Below the pieces are notes generated by a model. It was not told the DNA's origin. It did not search any database and saw only the letters and a program-made list of their open reading frames with translations. A DNA stretch of 64,000 nt from Flavobacteriaceae bacterium MAR_2010_72 (GTDB taxonomy: Bacteria; Bacteroidota; Bacteroidia; Flavobacteriales; Flavobacteriaceae), in the NCBI GenBank assembly GCA_003550275.1, contig QXCW01000002.1:682001-746000 (forward strand), in the 5' to 3' direction. Positions 43,391-52,659 of this stretch are shown one piece after another. Position 1 is the first letter of the stretch. Every line of letters begins with the position of its first letter. The translations under genes were made by a program, and so were the position numbers.

Positions 43391-44204
43391 CTATTTGAGT
43401 TTGCAAGGATTTGATCTCATTGTAATCCTTGTTTTTTATGATATATACATGCCCAATATTGGTCATGTCATTAAACAACTTTACACTAACCGTATAGGTG
43501 TCTCCACTAGGATCTAATGTAAATGAATCAATACTACCAATTAATATGCCTTTAGGGAAAATGGAGGATTGCCCACCAGTTATAATTGTATCTCCAATTT
43601 GAACAGGAGCAAATTTTGAAACATCAATAAGCTGAACAAACTCTGGAGATTTAGCATTCCATGTCAATGACCCAATATGATCAGTTTCTTTTAGTTGCGC
43701 ATTAATCCTACTTTTTGTGTTCAAAATAGAAAGGACTCTTGCATAGTTGTTTGAAGTCTTATCAATAAGGCCTACAATTCCTTTTGAAGTTATAACTCCA
43801 AGATCCAGGTCAATGCTATCGTTTTGACCTTTGTCTATGGTGAGATAGTTTTTGCTCGCAGAATAGCTATTTTTTATGACTGTTGCTGTTGTGAACTCAA
43901 AATTAATATCAGTGGTACTATCGATAGTTGGTACTTCATTTTCAAATTGATCGGAGTTAAAAAGGATAGATTTGAGCCTGTTATTCTCCTCAATTAACAC
44001 CTCGTTTTGCTTTTTTAAATTAAAATATGCCCTGATGTTGCTAGTAGTATTGTAGATTCCTCCAGATAAAAAATTAGCCGAATTTATAAATTTACTTTTG
44101 TGATAAGAATGGGATTGAATGGTTAAACCCAACGAAACACAAAACAGCAACAAAAACAAAAGGAACGTTTTGTTTCGTATAACAAAGTTTATGATTTGCT
44201 GCAT
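43383..44204 (-). CDS. mreC: Rod-shape-determining protein MreC
   Basis: A 273-residue bitopic protein: N-terminal membrane helix (TFLLFLLLFCVSLGL), a coiled coil (LKKQNEVLIEENNRLKSIL) and the MreC beta domains (VTSKGIVGLIDKTSNNYARV, GDTIITGGQSSIFPKGI). It links MreB to PBP2 and RodA. Ten bases separate it from mreB. Confidence 0.95.
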   Translation of the reverse strand: MQQIINFVIRNKTFLLFLLLFCVSLGLTIQSHSYHKSKFINSANFLSGGIYNTTSNIRAYFNLKKQNEVLIEENNRLKSILFNSDQFENEVPTIDSTTDINFEFTTATVIKNSYSASKNYLTIDKGQNDSIDLDLGVITSKGIVGLIDKTSNNYARVLSILNTKSRINAQLKETDHIGSLTWNAKSPEFVQLIDVSKFAPVQIGDTIITGGQSSIFPKGILIGSIDSFTLDPSGDTYTVSVKLFNDMTNIGHVYIIKNKDYNEIKSLQTQIDE

Positions 44205-44213
44205 TTGAGTTTA

Positions 44214-45242
44214 TTATTTTATCAGAACACTTTTGTACTTTTGAAGGTTTTTAAGGGTAATCCCAGTACCTCTTACAACGGCTCTTAATGGGTCTTCTGC
44301 AATATAAACCGGCAAATCGGTTTTTTGAGATAATCGTTTGTCAAGTCCACGTAACATAGATCCTCCTCCTGCAAGGTAAATACCGGTATTGTAGATGTCG
44401 GCAGCAAGTTCAGGTGGGGTTTGGGACAAGGTTTCCATTACCGAATCTTCAACACGTAAGATAGATTTATCTAAAGCTTTTGCAATTTCTCTATACGAAA
44501 TCTGGACTTGTTTAGGTTTTCCCGTCAATAAATCTCGGCCTTGAACGCTCATATCATCTGGTGGTAGCTCCAATTCTTCAGTCGCTGCACCAATTTGAAT
44601 TTTTATTTTTTCAGCAGTTCTGTCACCTACATATAGGTTGTGTTGCGTACGCATATAATAAATAATGTCATTGGTGAAGACATCACCAGCGACTTTAACC
44701 GATTTATCACAAACGATACCTCCTAAAGCGATTACTGCAATTTCAGTAGTACCTCCTCCAATATCAACAATCATATTACCTTTTGGCTGCATTATGTCAA
44801 TACCAATACCAATAGCGGCTGCCATAGGCTCATGGATCAAATAAACTTCCTTACCATTCACGCGTTCACAGGACTCTTTAACAGCTCGCATTTCAACTTC
44901 TGTAATTCCAGATGGAATACAGACGACCATTCGCAAAGCAGGTGTAAACCATTTCTTTTTCAATGCTGGGATGTTTTTGATAAACAAATTGATCATTTGT
45001 TCACTGGCATCAAAATCGGCAATCACACCATCTTTTAATGGTCTAATGGTTTTAATATTTTCGTGGGTTTTACCCTGCATCATGCTGGCTTCTTTACCCA
45101 CGGCTATTATTTTTCCTGAAATTCGGTCTCTTGCAACTATTGAGGGACTATCGACCACAACTTTGTCGTTATGAATTATAAGTGTATTTGCTGTTCCTAA
45201 ATCTATGGCTATTTCTTCAGTTAAGAAATCAAAAAATCCCAT
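44214..45242 (-). CDS. mreB: Rod-shape-determining actin homologue MreB
   Basis: A 342-residue bacterial actin. Phosphate-1 loop IDLGTANTLI, phosphate-2 region IVDIGGGTTEIAVI, adenosine motif IYLAGGGSMLRG. The membrane-facing hydrophobic loop and N-terminal FDFLTEEIA amphipathic stretch suit membrane filaments. First gene of the mreBCD-mrdA-rodA operon; purH lies upstream after 150 bases containing a small palindrome. Confidence 0.97.
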   Translation of the reverse strand: MGFFDFLTEEIAIDLGTANTLIIHNDKVVVDSPSIVARDRISGKIIAVGKEASMMQGKTHENIKTIRPLKDGVIADFDASEQMINLFIKNIPALKKKWFTPALRMVVCIPSGITEVEMRAVKESCERVNGKEVYLIHEPMAAAIGIGIDIMQPKGNMIVDIGGGTTEIAVIALGGIVCDKSVKVAGDVFTNDIIYYMRTQHNLYVGDRTAEKIKIQIGAATEELELPPDDMSVQGRDLLTGKPKQVQISYREIAKALDKSILRVEDSVMETLSQTPPELAADIYNTGIYLAGGGSMLRGLDKRLSQKTDLPVYIAEDPLRAVVRGTGITLKNLQKYKSVLIK

Positions 45243-45374
45243 GTGCTGTTATTGATTATGTAGGTTGATATTAATTAGTGTTCTGATGTTGTTGTAAATG
45301 TAATAAAAGTTGCTAAATATATTCTATAATATAAGTAATCATATTTTTTTAGATAACAAGTTGTCTTAATGAGA

Positions 45375-45392
45375 TTTCCGCTAAGGCGGAAA
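45375..45392. repeat. Intergenic palindrome next to purH
   Basis: TTTCCGC-TAAG-GCGGAAA is a perfect 7-bp stem with a 4-base loop, two bases from the purH stop. No T-run follows on the minus strand. Same architecture as the palindrome before the SDR gene, different stem. Confidence 0.6.
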
Positions 45393-45394
45393 CG

Positions 45395-46927
45395 TTAATG
45401 CTTAAAATGCCGTGTACCTGTGAATACCATCGCCACACCATTGTCATTACAGTAATCAATGCTCAACTGGTCTTTAATAGAGCCTCCCGGCTGAATTACC
45501 GCAGTGAGGCCCGCGTTTTTTGCGATTTCCACACAGTCAGGGAACGGAAAAAATGCATCACTTGCCATTACCGCACCATTTAAATCAAAATTGAATGATT
45601 GTGCTTTGTGAATGGCTTGGTTAAGTGCATCCACTCGACTTGTCTGGCCAGTTCCACTCGCACACAATTGTTTGTCCTTTACTAAAACGATCGTATTTGA
45701 TTTGGTATGCTTACAAATTTTAGAAGCAAATATTAAATCTTCTAACTCGTTTTGTGATGGTTTATTGTTTGTGGTATATGATAAATGTTCAATAGCGTCA
45801 GTAATAGTATCACGATCTTGAACCAAAACACCATTCAAGCAAGTTCTTACTGTAGTTTGAGAAAGTTCAGCATCTTTTAAAATTAGAAGAATACGGTTTT
45901 TTTTTCCAGTCAAAATATCTAAAGCTTCTTTAGAAAATGATGGAGCAATAACCACTTCGCAAAACAACCCATGGATCTCTTCAGCAGTTGCTTTATCAAT
46001 TTTTGTATTACTAATTAAAATACCTCCAAAAGCAGAAACAGGATCACCTTCCAAAGCATCTACATAAGCTTGGTGGATAGACGGTCTTTGCGCAAAGCCA
46101 CAAGCATTATTGTGCTTTAAAATAGCAAAAGTTGGAGCTTCATTTTTAAATTCATTGATCAAATTAACAGCTGCGTCAACATCGAGTAGATTATTATAGC
46201 TTAATTCCTTGCCATGAAGCTTGGTAAACATCGCATCAAAATCACCAAAGAAAAACCCTTTTTGATGAGGATTTTCGCCATAACGCAATACTTGACCTTT
46301 AGTCTCACTAATTTTTAAGGATGCAATGTCGTGATTAGCATTAAAATAATTAAAGATTGCTGAATCATAATGTGAAGACACGTTAAAGGCTTTTGCTGCA
46401 AAATGTTTTCTGTCAGCCTCGGTAGTTTCACCGTTTTTAGTCTTCAAGAGCTCTAAAAACTCTGAATAGTCATCAACCGATGACACGCATATAACATCTG
46501 CATAATTTTTTGCGGCTGCTCTAATCAAAGAGATGCCTCCAATATCTATTTTTTCAATAATATCTTGATGACTTGCCCCTGAAGCCACAGTTTTTTCAAA
46601 AGGATACAAATCCACTACAACCAAGTCAATTTGTGGAATATCAAAATCTTTAAGTTCGGCAACATCACTTTCGTTATGCTGTCTATTTAGAATACCACCA
46701 AAAACTTTTGGGTGTAAGGTTTTTACTCGACCTCCTAAAATGGAAGGATATGAAGTCACATCTTCTACAGGAATAACAGGAATTCCTAAATCCTTAATAA
46801 ATTTTTCAGTACCTCCTGTGGAGTAAATAGTTACCTTTTGTTTGTGTAATTCTTTAACAATTGGCTCTAATCCGTCCTTACTAAAAACTGAAATTAATGC
46901 CGATGTAATGGTTTTTGTAGTATTCAT
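45395..46927 (-). CDS. purH: Bifunctional AICAR transformylase / IMP cyclohydrolase
   Basis: About 510 residues performing the last two steps of IMP synthesis. The N-terminal MGS-like IMP cyclohydrolase domain contains STGGTEKFIKDLGI, PSILGGRVKTLHPKVFGGIL; the C-terminal AICARFT domain contains LRYGENPHQKGFFF, KHNNACGFA (Lys-His pair), and SDAFFPFPDCVE...QPGGSIKD. ATG 46927 is preferred; the in-frame TTG at 46954 is part of the TACTTTTG -7 box. Confidence 0.98.
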   Translation of the reverse strand: MNTTKTITSALISVFSKDGLEPIVKELHKQKVTIYSTGGTEKFIKDLGIPVIPVEDVTSYPSILGGRVKTLHPKVFGGILNRQHNESDVAELKDFDIPQIDLVVVDLYPFEKTVASGASHQDIIEKIDIGGISLIRAAAKNYADVICVSSVDDYSEFLELLKTKNGETTEADRKHFAAKAFNVSSHYDSAIFNYFNANHDIASLKISETKGQVLRYGENPHQKGFFFGDFDAMFTKLHGKELSYNNLLDVDAAVNLINEFKNEAPTFAILKHNNACGFAQRPSIHQAYVDALEGDPVSAFGGILISNTKIDKATAEEIHGLFCEVVIAPSFSKEALDILTGKKNRILLILKDAELSQTTVRTCLNGVLVQDRDTITDAIEHLSYTTNNKPSQNELEDLIFASKICKHTKSNTIVLVKDKQLCASGTGQTSRVDALNQAIHKAQSFNFDLNGAVMASDAFFPFPDCVEIAKNAGLTAVIQPGGSIKDQLSIDYCNDNGVAMVFTGTRHFKH

Positions 46928-46951
46928 TTTGAGGTTGTGTGTATTAAAGCG

Positions 46952-46959
46952 CAAAAGTA
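46952..46959 (-). promoter_or_regulatory. -7 box of purH
   Basis: Minus-strand TACTTTTG matches TAnnTTTG and is identical to the valS box. The predicted leader to ATG 46927 is about 20 bases. Confidence 0.5.
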
Positions 46960-47072
46960 CATATTATCCTATAAAATTTGGGTTATTCAATGTGTGTTTA
47001 TTTAAGAATTTTGTAACAATTAAGTGTTACAAACGTCCTATCTTTAAATTTGTATAAAACTACTGTCTATTC

Positions 47073-48323
47073 ATGCTTGTTTACTTACGCCTTTTCAAAG
47101 AAAGCTTCTCGTTTGCTCTTAATGCCTTGCGAAATAATAAACTCCGAACATTTTTATCATTACTGGGCGTGACTATTGGTATTTTTTCGATTATTGCGGT
47201 ATTGGCTGCTGTAGATTCTTTAGACAGAAACATTCAAGAGAATTTGTCGGGTTTAGATAAGAACACTATTTATTTGACTAAATTTTCCTTTGGACCGACT
47301 AATGTTCCAAGATGGCAACGCGATAACTATCCCCAAACAGATTATAGCGATTATGAGTTTGTAAGTAGAAATGTACCTGATATCATGGCATGCGCCTATA
47401 CTATTTTTGGAGGTGGAGAAACCATTAGATATCAAGCGGAAACCGTGGCAGGAGTAAATGTTACCCCAATTACGAACGAAATTTATAATATTAATGAGTT
47501 TGTTGTTGAACGAGGTCGTTTTTATACAGAATCGGAATCTGCTTCAGGTGCACCTGTAATTGTTTTGGGGTATTCGTTGGCCGAAAATTTATTCGGAAAT
47601 TTAAACCCATTAGGTAAACAGGTTAGAGTGTACGGTAGAAAACTAACAGTTATTGGAATATTAAAAAAGTATGGGGTTGGTATTTTTGACTCTCCAGACG
47701 AACAGGCTTTTGTACCTGCAAATTTTGTTAGACGGTTTAGAAGTGGAGGTTCAGATGGTATTCCTGGTGCTATAATTATTAGACCAAATAAAGGCATTGA
47801 TATTGGAGCCTTTGAGCAAGTATTAAAACAAAAATTTAGAAATTATAGGGGCTTAAAGGCGGGTGAGCCCGACAATTTTTTTGTAAACAAACTTTCTGGT
47901 ATGACCGATGCTATTGATGGTATTATTGGTACAATGAACGCATTTGGATGGGTTATTAGCGGATTTTCATTGCTAGTTGGCGGTTTTGGAATTGCCAATA
48001 TCATGTTCGTTAGTGTTAAGGAACGTACCAACCTTATTGGAATCCAAAAGTCACTTGGGGCTAAAAACCGATTCATTTTATTACAGTTTTTGTTTGAAGC
48101 CATAGTTCTAGCAGTTATTGGTGGTTTGGTAGGTTTAGCTCTCGTAGGAATTACGACTATGATCGCTTCAAATTTCACTGGGGATTTTGAATTTGTACTG
48201 TCCTTTTGGAATATGCTTCTCGGTTTTGGTCTTTCAACCTTAATCGGATTGATTTCGGGTGTAATTCCAGCCATTTCAGCTTCAAAACTCGATCCCGTAG
48301 AAGCTATTAGAACAGGAATGTAA
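47073..48323 (+). CDS. ABC transporter permease, MacB/FtsX type
   Basis: A 416-residue permease: cytosolic N-terminus, membrane helix 1 (FLSLLGVTIGIFSIIAVLAAV), a large MacB_PCD periplasmic domain (about 45-270), then three C-terminal helices forming the FtsX domain (GWVISGFSLLVGGFGIANIMFVSVKERTNLIG, ending in SASKLDPVEAIRTG). Type VII ABC exporters move lipoproteins, peptides or drugs. No ATPase gene is adjacent. Confidence 0.94.
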   Translation: MLVYLRLFKESFSFALNALRNNKLRTFLSLLGVTIGIFSIIAVLAAVDSLDRNIQENLSGLDKNTIYLTKFSFGPTNVPRWQRDNYPQTDYSDYEFVSRNVPDIMACAYTIFGGGETIRYQAETVAGVNVTPITNEIYNINEFVVERGRFYTESESASGAPVIVLGYSLAENLFGNLNPLGKQVRVYGRKLTVIGILKKYGVGIFDSPDEQAFVPANFVRRFRSGGSDGIPGAIIIRPNKGIDIGAFEQVLKQKFRNYRGLKAGEPDNFFVNKLSGMTDAIDGIIGTMNAFGWVISGFSLLVGGFGIANIMFVSVKERTNLIGIQKSLGAKNRFILLQFLFEAIVLAVIGGLVGLALVGITTMIASNFTGDFEFVLSFWNMLLGFGLSTLIGLISGVIPAISASKLDPVEAIRTGM

Positions 48324-48328
48324 ATTTA

Positions 48329-48784
48329 TTAGAGTAGTTCAGCGACCTTTTTACAAACAAATTCTAAAAATCGTTCATCTTCTTCGCTAAACGGATCAGG
48401 AGTGTTTGAGTCAATATCAATTTGGCCAATGTTTTCACCATTAACAAAAATGGGAATCACAATTTCCGCCTTCACTGTAATACTGCAGGCAATGTAATTA
48501 TCTTGAGCTGATACATCAGGAACCACGAAATTTTGGTTACTTACCGCAACCTGACCACAGATGCCTTTTCCAAACGGAATAATAGTATGGTCTGTTGGTT
48601 CGCCCACATAAGGCCCTAATTTGAGCTCATTTTTATCACCGTTTTTGAAATAAAACCCAACCCAATTATAATGTGGTACATTTGCTTCTAAAAGTTGACA
48701 AATAGTCAATAATCGGTCGTAAACTGTAAGTTTGCTGTTAGATATAATTGATGTAACCTGTGGCTTTAAATGCTCAAATGTCAT
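48329..48784 (-). CDS. GAF-domain protein, probable free methionine-(R)-sulfoxide reductase
   Basis: A 151-residue single GAF domain. WVGFYF, LGPYVGEPTDHTIIPFGKGICG, VPDVSAQDNYIACS and AEIVIPIF match the fRMsr family, with the catalytic-site Cys in GKGICG and in NYIACS. It would reduce free Met-R-sulfoxide, complementing the MsrA encoded at about 20 kb. ATG 48784 is used; an earlier in-frame start at 48826 would add 14 non-homologous residues. Confidence 0.88.
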   Translation of the reverse strand: MTFEHLKPQVTSIISNSKLTVYDRLLTICQLLEANVPHYNWVGFYFKNGDKNELKLGPYVGEPTDHTIIPFGKGICGQVAVSNQNFVVPDVSAQDNYIACSITVKAEIVIPIFVNGENIGQIDIDSNTPDPFSEEDERFLEFVCKKVAELL

Positions 48785-48870
48785 TAGCTTAAAAATTTTT
48801 GGTAAAAGTATTAAAAAGGCCTGCAATCAATACATTCAATTTACATAAATTTAACCTCATTAATAGAAGT

Positions 48871-49422
48871 TTGAAAACCCTTTTAAAAACATATAAGTCG
48901 GTCATTAAATTTATACTTACGTTTCTTTTGGCGTATTTATTGTTGTCCATTGGCTATAAGTTTTATTTGGATTTGTCACAGGGTTCTAAATATTACCCTG
49001 ATTATTTAACCCAACTTGTTGCGAAACAGTCAAAACAACTCATCAATGTTATTGGGTATAGTGCAGACATCCAAAATCACCCCAACGAAGCATCTATTAA
49101 GCTCATTATTCATGGTAAATATGTAGCAAGAGTTGTTGAAGGTTGTAATTCTATTAGTGTAATTATTTTATTTGTCTCATTTATGTTGGCTTTTGCAGGC
49201 CGTGCAAAGCCAACGGCATTGTTCATTTTTGCGGGAAGTGTTTTAATCTATGCTGTCAACTTAATCCGGATCGTTATTCTATCCATTGGACTATATCACT
49301 ATCCGTGGCGGAGAGAAATACTTCATACAGTTATTTTTCCTTTAATTATTTATGGATTGGTATTTATATTATGGATGATTTGGGTTAATCGTTTTTCTAA
49401 ACTTAAAAAGGAACATGGGTAA
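48871..49422 (+). CDS. xrtF: Exosortase family protein XrtF
   Basis: An integral membrane cysteine protease-transpeptidase of about 183 residues and five to six helices. The catalytic Cys is in VVEGCNSIS, Arg in VNLIRIVILS and His in EILHTVIFP, the exosortase triad. Start set at TTG 48871 (KTLLKTYKSVIKF), because the 24 residues encoded upstream from TTG 48799 look unlike the family. The next gene, overlapping by 8 bases, is its conserved partner. Its sorting targets are not in this window. Confidence 0.92.
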   Translation: MKTLLKTYKSVIKFILTFLLAYLLLSIGYKFYLDLSQGSKYYPDYLTQLVAKQSKQLINVIGYSADIQNHPNEASIKLIIHGKYVARVVEGCNSISVIILFVSFMLAFAGRAKPTALFIFAGSVLIYAVNLIRIVILSIGLYHYPWRREILHTVIFPLIIYGLVFILWMIWVNRFSKLKKEHG

Positions 49423-49843
49423 TTGGATAAAGCACATATTGCTTTTGGGCTTATTCGGGCTTCTGATTTTAATCAGGGTTTTTGAAAACGAATTGTTCTA
49501 CGATCCTTATTTGTTATTTTTTAAAAATGACTATCTATATATGGATTTCCCACGACGAGAAATTTTAAAACTCACGATTTTCACAACGTTACGATATGTT
49601 TTAAATGCATTGATATCACTAGGAATTATCTATCTGGTTTTTAAGGATCGATCAATAGTCCAGTTTTCTTCAATTGTGTACCTTGTGGCTTATATCATCC
49701 TTATTTTAATATTTCTCTATTTTGTCATTAACCCCCGACAGGAAGATTATTATCTCTTTTTTAATTTTAGACGATTTTTGATTCAACCAGTGATACTCTT
49801 ACTTTTATTGCCAGCCTTTTACTATTATAAACTTAAAAAATGA
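49415..49843 (+). CDS. Exosortase F system-associated protein
   Basis: A 142-residue membrane protein with four helices (LLLGLFGLLILIRV, TTLRYVLNALISLGIIYLVF, IVYLVAYIILILIFLYFV, LIQPVILLLLLPAFYYY). It is the conserved neighbour of XrtF in Flavobacteriia (the exosortase F system-associated protein family; assignment from family knowledge and overlap with xrtF). Function unknown. Confidence 0.9.
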   Translation: MGNWIKHILLLGLFGLLILIRVFENELFYDPYLLFFKNDYLYMDFPRREILKLTIFTTLRYVLNALISLGIIYLVFKDRSIVQFSSIVYLVAYIILILIFLYFVINPRQEDYYLFFNFRRFLIQPVILLLLLPAFYYYKLKK

Positions 49844-49889
49844 TTTGCTAAGGCTATTATAAAAAGTGATCTTAACATGACTTTTTTCT

Positions 49890-49897
49890 TATTTTTA
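49890..49897 (+). promoter_or_regulatory. -7-like box before the HYC_CC_PP gene
   Basis: TATTTTTA (one mismatch to TAnnTTTG) ends 4 bases before GTG 49902, the same spacing as at the first gene and tatA. Confidence 0.3.
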
Positions 49898-49901
49898 CCA
49901 C

Positions 49902-50315
49902 GTGATAAAACAAGTTTTACATAACATATTTTCAGTTTCGCTAGCAACCTTAGTGCTATTGTCTACCATGTCATTTACCATTGATAAGCATTTCTGTGGT
50001 GACGTATTAGTGGACTCGGCTGTGTTTGTTGAAGCCAAAAAATGTGCAATGGAAGCGTATGAAATTGAACAAGCTTTAATCACCAAAAAGTATTGCTGTA
50101 AGGACGAATTAGAAGTTGTTAAAGGTCAGGATAAACTAAAAAGAACGTCTTTTGAAGACTTGAAGTTTGATCAACAAGTAGTCGTCACAACGTTTGCATA
50201 CAATTACAATCTTTTTTTTGAAAGTTTACCTAAACAAGTAATTCCTCACAAAGATTATTCCCCACCCAATTTGGTCATCGATATTCATGTGTTGGACCAA
50301 GTATTCATCATTTAA
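49902..50315 (+). CDS. HYC_CC_PP-family protein
   Basis: A 137-residue exported or membrane-anchored protein with an N-terminal hydrophobic segment (IFSVSLATLVLLSTMSF). The family is named from its motifs, all seen here: His30-x-Cys32 (HFCG), vicinal Cys65-Cys66 (YCCKDE) and Pro121-Pro122, plus Cys48. The Cys/His set suggests copper or other soft-metal binding. It precedes a TonB receptor and an HMA protein and starts with GTG. Confidence 0.88.
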   Translation: MIKQVLHNIFSVSLATLVLLSTMSFTIDKHFCGDVLVDSAVFVEAKKCAMEAYEIEQALITKKYCCKDELEVVKGQDKLKRTSFEDLKFDQQVVVTTFAYNYNLFFESLPKQVIPHKDYSPPNLVIDIHVLDQVFII

Positions 50316-50409
50316 TTTTTTATTGTTTTAAAGAACTTTTGTGTGTTTTCGATATAGTGTTGTTGAAATGCGCTGAAAACGAATATTAATTTATATTCAC
50401 ATTAAACAA

Positions 50410-52647
50410 ATGAAAAATTTAATATATATACTGTTTATACTTCCTGTACTTACATTTTCACAAGACAAAATTAGTGGAATGATTATGGAAGCAAATGAAA
50501 AAAATGAGCATATTGGATTAGCTGGAGCCAATGTGTTTTGGTTAAATACTTCGGTTGGAACCGTAACGGATGTTGATGGAAAGTTTACTATTGACTATAA
50601 AAAAGAATACCAGAAACTGGTCATTAGCTATGTTGGATTCAAAACCGATACTTTAACCATAAGCGAACCTAAAATCATTCATCATTGGTTGCAACCAACG
50701 AGTGATCTTGATGAGGTAACTATAAATTCCCGAAAACAATCCACTTCAAAATCCTATTTACAATCGGCAAATATTTTAACCGTGAGTAGTGATGAGCTTC
50801 TAAAAGCAGCCTGTTGTAATTTGTCAGAAAGTTTTGAAACAAATCCGTCGATCGATGTTAATTTTGCTGATGCCGTTTCAGGAACCCGGCAAATAAAAAT
50901 GTTGGGCTTAACGAGTCCTTACATTTTGATTACTTCTGAAAATATTCCTACAATTCGAGGCGCTTCACAAGCTTATGGCCTGAGTTTTACACCTGGAACT
51001 TGGGTAGAAAGTATCCAGATCACCAAAGGTGCAGGAAGCGTGGTGAATGGCTTTGAGAGTATTGCCGGACAGATCAATACCGAAATGGTCAAACCATCTA
51101 CAGACGCGAAACTTTTTGTGAATGCCTATGGAGACGGCAGTGGAAGATATGAGCTGAACACGCATTTAAATACCAATCTAGATGATAAATGGAGTACAGG
51201 TTTATATCTGCATGGAAATATCAGAGACAAAAAATTTGATATGAATGATGACTCCTTCCTAGATGCACCTTTACAAAAACAAATTAATTTCATGAATCGT
51301 TGGCAATATACAAATGCAGAAAAAGGATTTGTGAGCTTTATCAATTTCAGGTATTTAAATGATGAAAAACAAACTGGCCAAATGGCCTTTGATCCAGATA
51401 CTGATAAAGGGACTACTAATGCCTGGGGAAGTGAGATCGATACTGAACGCTTTGATATTTCGGTAAAAACTGGATTTGTTAATCCTGAAATTCCTTGGCG
51501 AAGTTTAGGTGTTCAGGCTGCCTTTAGCAGACATGAACAAGAATCGTATTTTGGATTAAATGAGTACGATATTTTACACAATAGCTTATACGCCAATGCA
51601 ATTTATAATTCTATCATTAGCGACTCTAGGCACAAGGTAAAAACAGGATTAAGTTATACTTACGATCACTACGATGAGTTTGTTGAAGCTTCGGAATTTG
51701 AGCGTACTGAAAATTCTGTTGGAGCATTTTTTGAGTACAATTTTGATAATTTAGAAAAACTGAACCTAACTGCAGGTATTCGAATAGATCGACATAATTT
51801 GTTAGGAACTTTTGTAACGCCGAGATTCCATGCACGGTATTCACCATGGGAAAAATCGGCTTTGCGATTTTCATTTGGCCGAGGAAAGCGAAGTGCCAAT
51901 ATCTTTGCTGAAAATCAATCCATTTTTTCAAGTTCTAGAAGTCTTAATATAGTGAGTTCTGGTGGAGAGATTTATGGATTGGATCCAGAAATAGCTTGGA
52001 ATTATGGCGTGTCGTTTTTACAAGGGTTTAATCTTTTTGGCAGAAAAGCCGACCTAACCTTTGATTTTTATAGAACTGATTTTCAAAATCAAGTAGTTGT
52101 TGATTATGAAAATCCGCTAGAAGTTAGTTTTTATAACCTCGAAGGCGATAGCTACGCTAATAGTTTACAGTTAGAGTTTAACTACAACGTATTTGAACGT
52201 TTTGATCTGCGTACAGCTTATAAGTTTTACGACGTGAAAACGCAATATAATTCAGGTAAGTTGGAAAAACCTTTAACGCCACGGCATCGCGTATTTGCAA
52301 ACGCGTCTTATGAAACTCAAGAAACAAAGAAAAAAGGATTATGGAAATTTGATATGACCTATAATTGGTTAGGTGAGCAGCGTTTTTCGTCAACGGCATC
52401 TAATCCAACCCAATATCAATTACCTGAATATTCGCCAACGGTTGCAACCTTAAATGCGCAAGTAACAAAAGTATTTTCTGATAAATTTGAAGTATATTTA
52501 GGTGGTGAAAACATTACCAATGTTAGTCAAAATAATCCAATTTTGAGTGCAAACGATCCTTTTGGAGCAAATTTTGACACCACTTTCGTATATGGTCCAA
52601 TTTTTGGAAGTATGTATTACGCAGGATTAAGATTTAAAATTAAATAA
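50410..52647 (+). CDS. TonB-dependent receptor, probable metal uptake
   Basis: A 745-residue outer-membrane receptor: signal peptide (to FSQ18), CarboxypepD_reg-like domain (about 20-95, GANVFWLNTSVGTVTDVDG), plug domain (about 105-230) and a 22-strand-type barrel ending in the aromatic YAGLRFKIK. The plug starts with a vicinal Cys pair, Cys135-Cys136 (LKAACCNLSE), unusual for iron-siderophore receptors. Between an HYC_CC_PP gene and an HMA gene, copper or a Cu-peptide is the best guess for its substrate (inference). Confidence 0.92.
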   Translation: MKNLIYILFILPVLTFSQDKISGMIMEANEKNEHIGLAGANVFWLNTSVGTVTDVDGKFTIDYKKEYQKLVISYVGFKTDTLTISEPKIIHHWLQPTSDLDEVTINSRKQSTSKSYLQSANILTVSSDELLKAACCNLSESFETNPSIDVNFADAVSGTRQIKMLGLTSPYILITSENIPTIRGASQAYGLSFTPGTWVESIQITKGAGSVVNGFESIAGQINTEMVKPSTDAKLFVNAYGDGSGRYELNTHLNTNLDDKWSTGLYLHGNIRDKKFDMNDDSFLDAPLQKQINFMNRWQYTNAEKGFVSFINFRYLNDEKQTGQMAFDPDTDKGTTNAWGSEIDTERFDISVKTGFVNPEIPWRSLGVQAAFSRHEQESYFGLNEYDILHNSLYANAIYNSIISDSRHKVKTGLSYTYDHYDEFVEASEFERTENSVGAFFEYNFDNLEKLNLTAGIRIDRHNLLGTFVTPRFHARYSPWEKSALRFSFGRGKRSANIFAENQSIFSSSRSLNIVSSGGEIYGLDPEIAWNYGVSFLQGFNLFGRKADLTFDFYRTDFQNQVVVDYENPLEVSFYNLEGDSYANSLQLEFNYNVFERFDLRTAYKFYDVKTQYNSGKLEKPLTPRHRVFANASYETQETKKKGLWKFDMTYNWLGEQRFSSTASNPTQYQLPEYSPTVATLNAQVTKVFSDKFEVYLGGENITNVSQNNPILSANDPFGANFDTTFVYGPIFGSMYYAGLRFKIK

Positions 52648-52659
52648 AGATATAAAGCA

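Noticed and set aside
48799-48870. Longer N-terminus of XrtF from TTG 48799
   Set aside because: The 24 extra residues are unlike the family, and the TTG is close to the divergent GAF gene's start at 48784; TTG 48871 fits the family.
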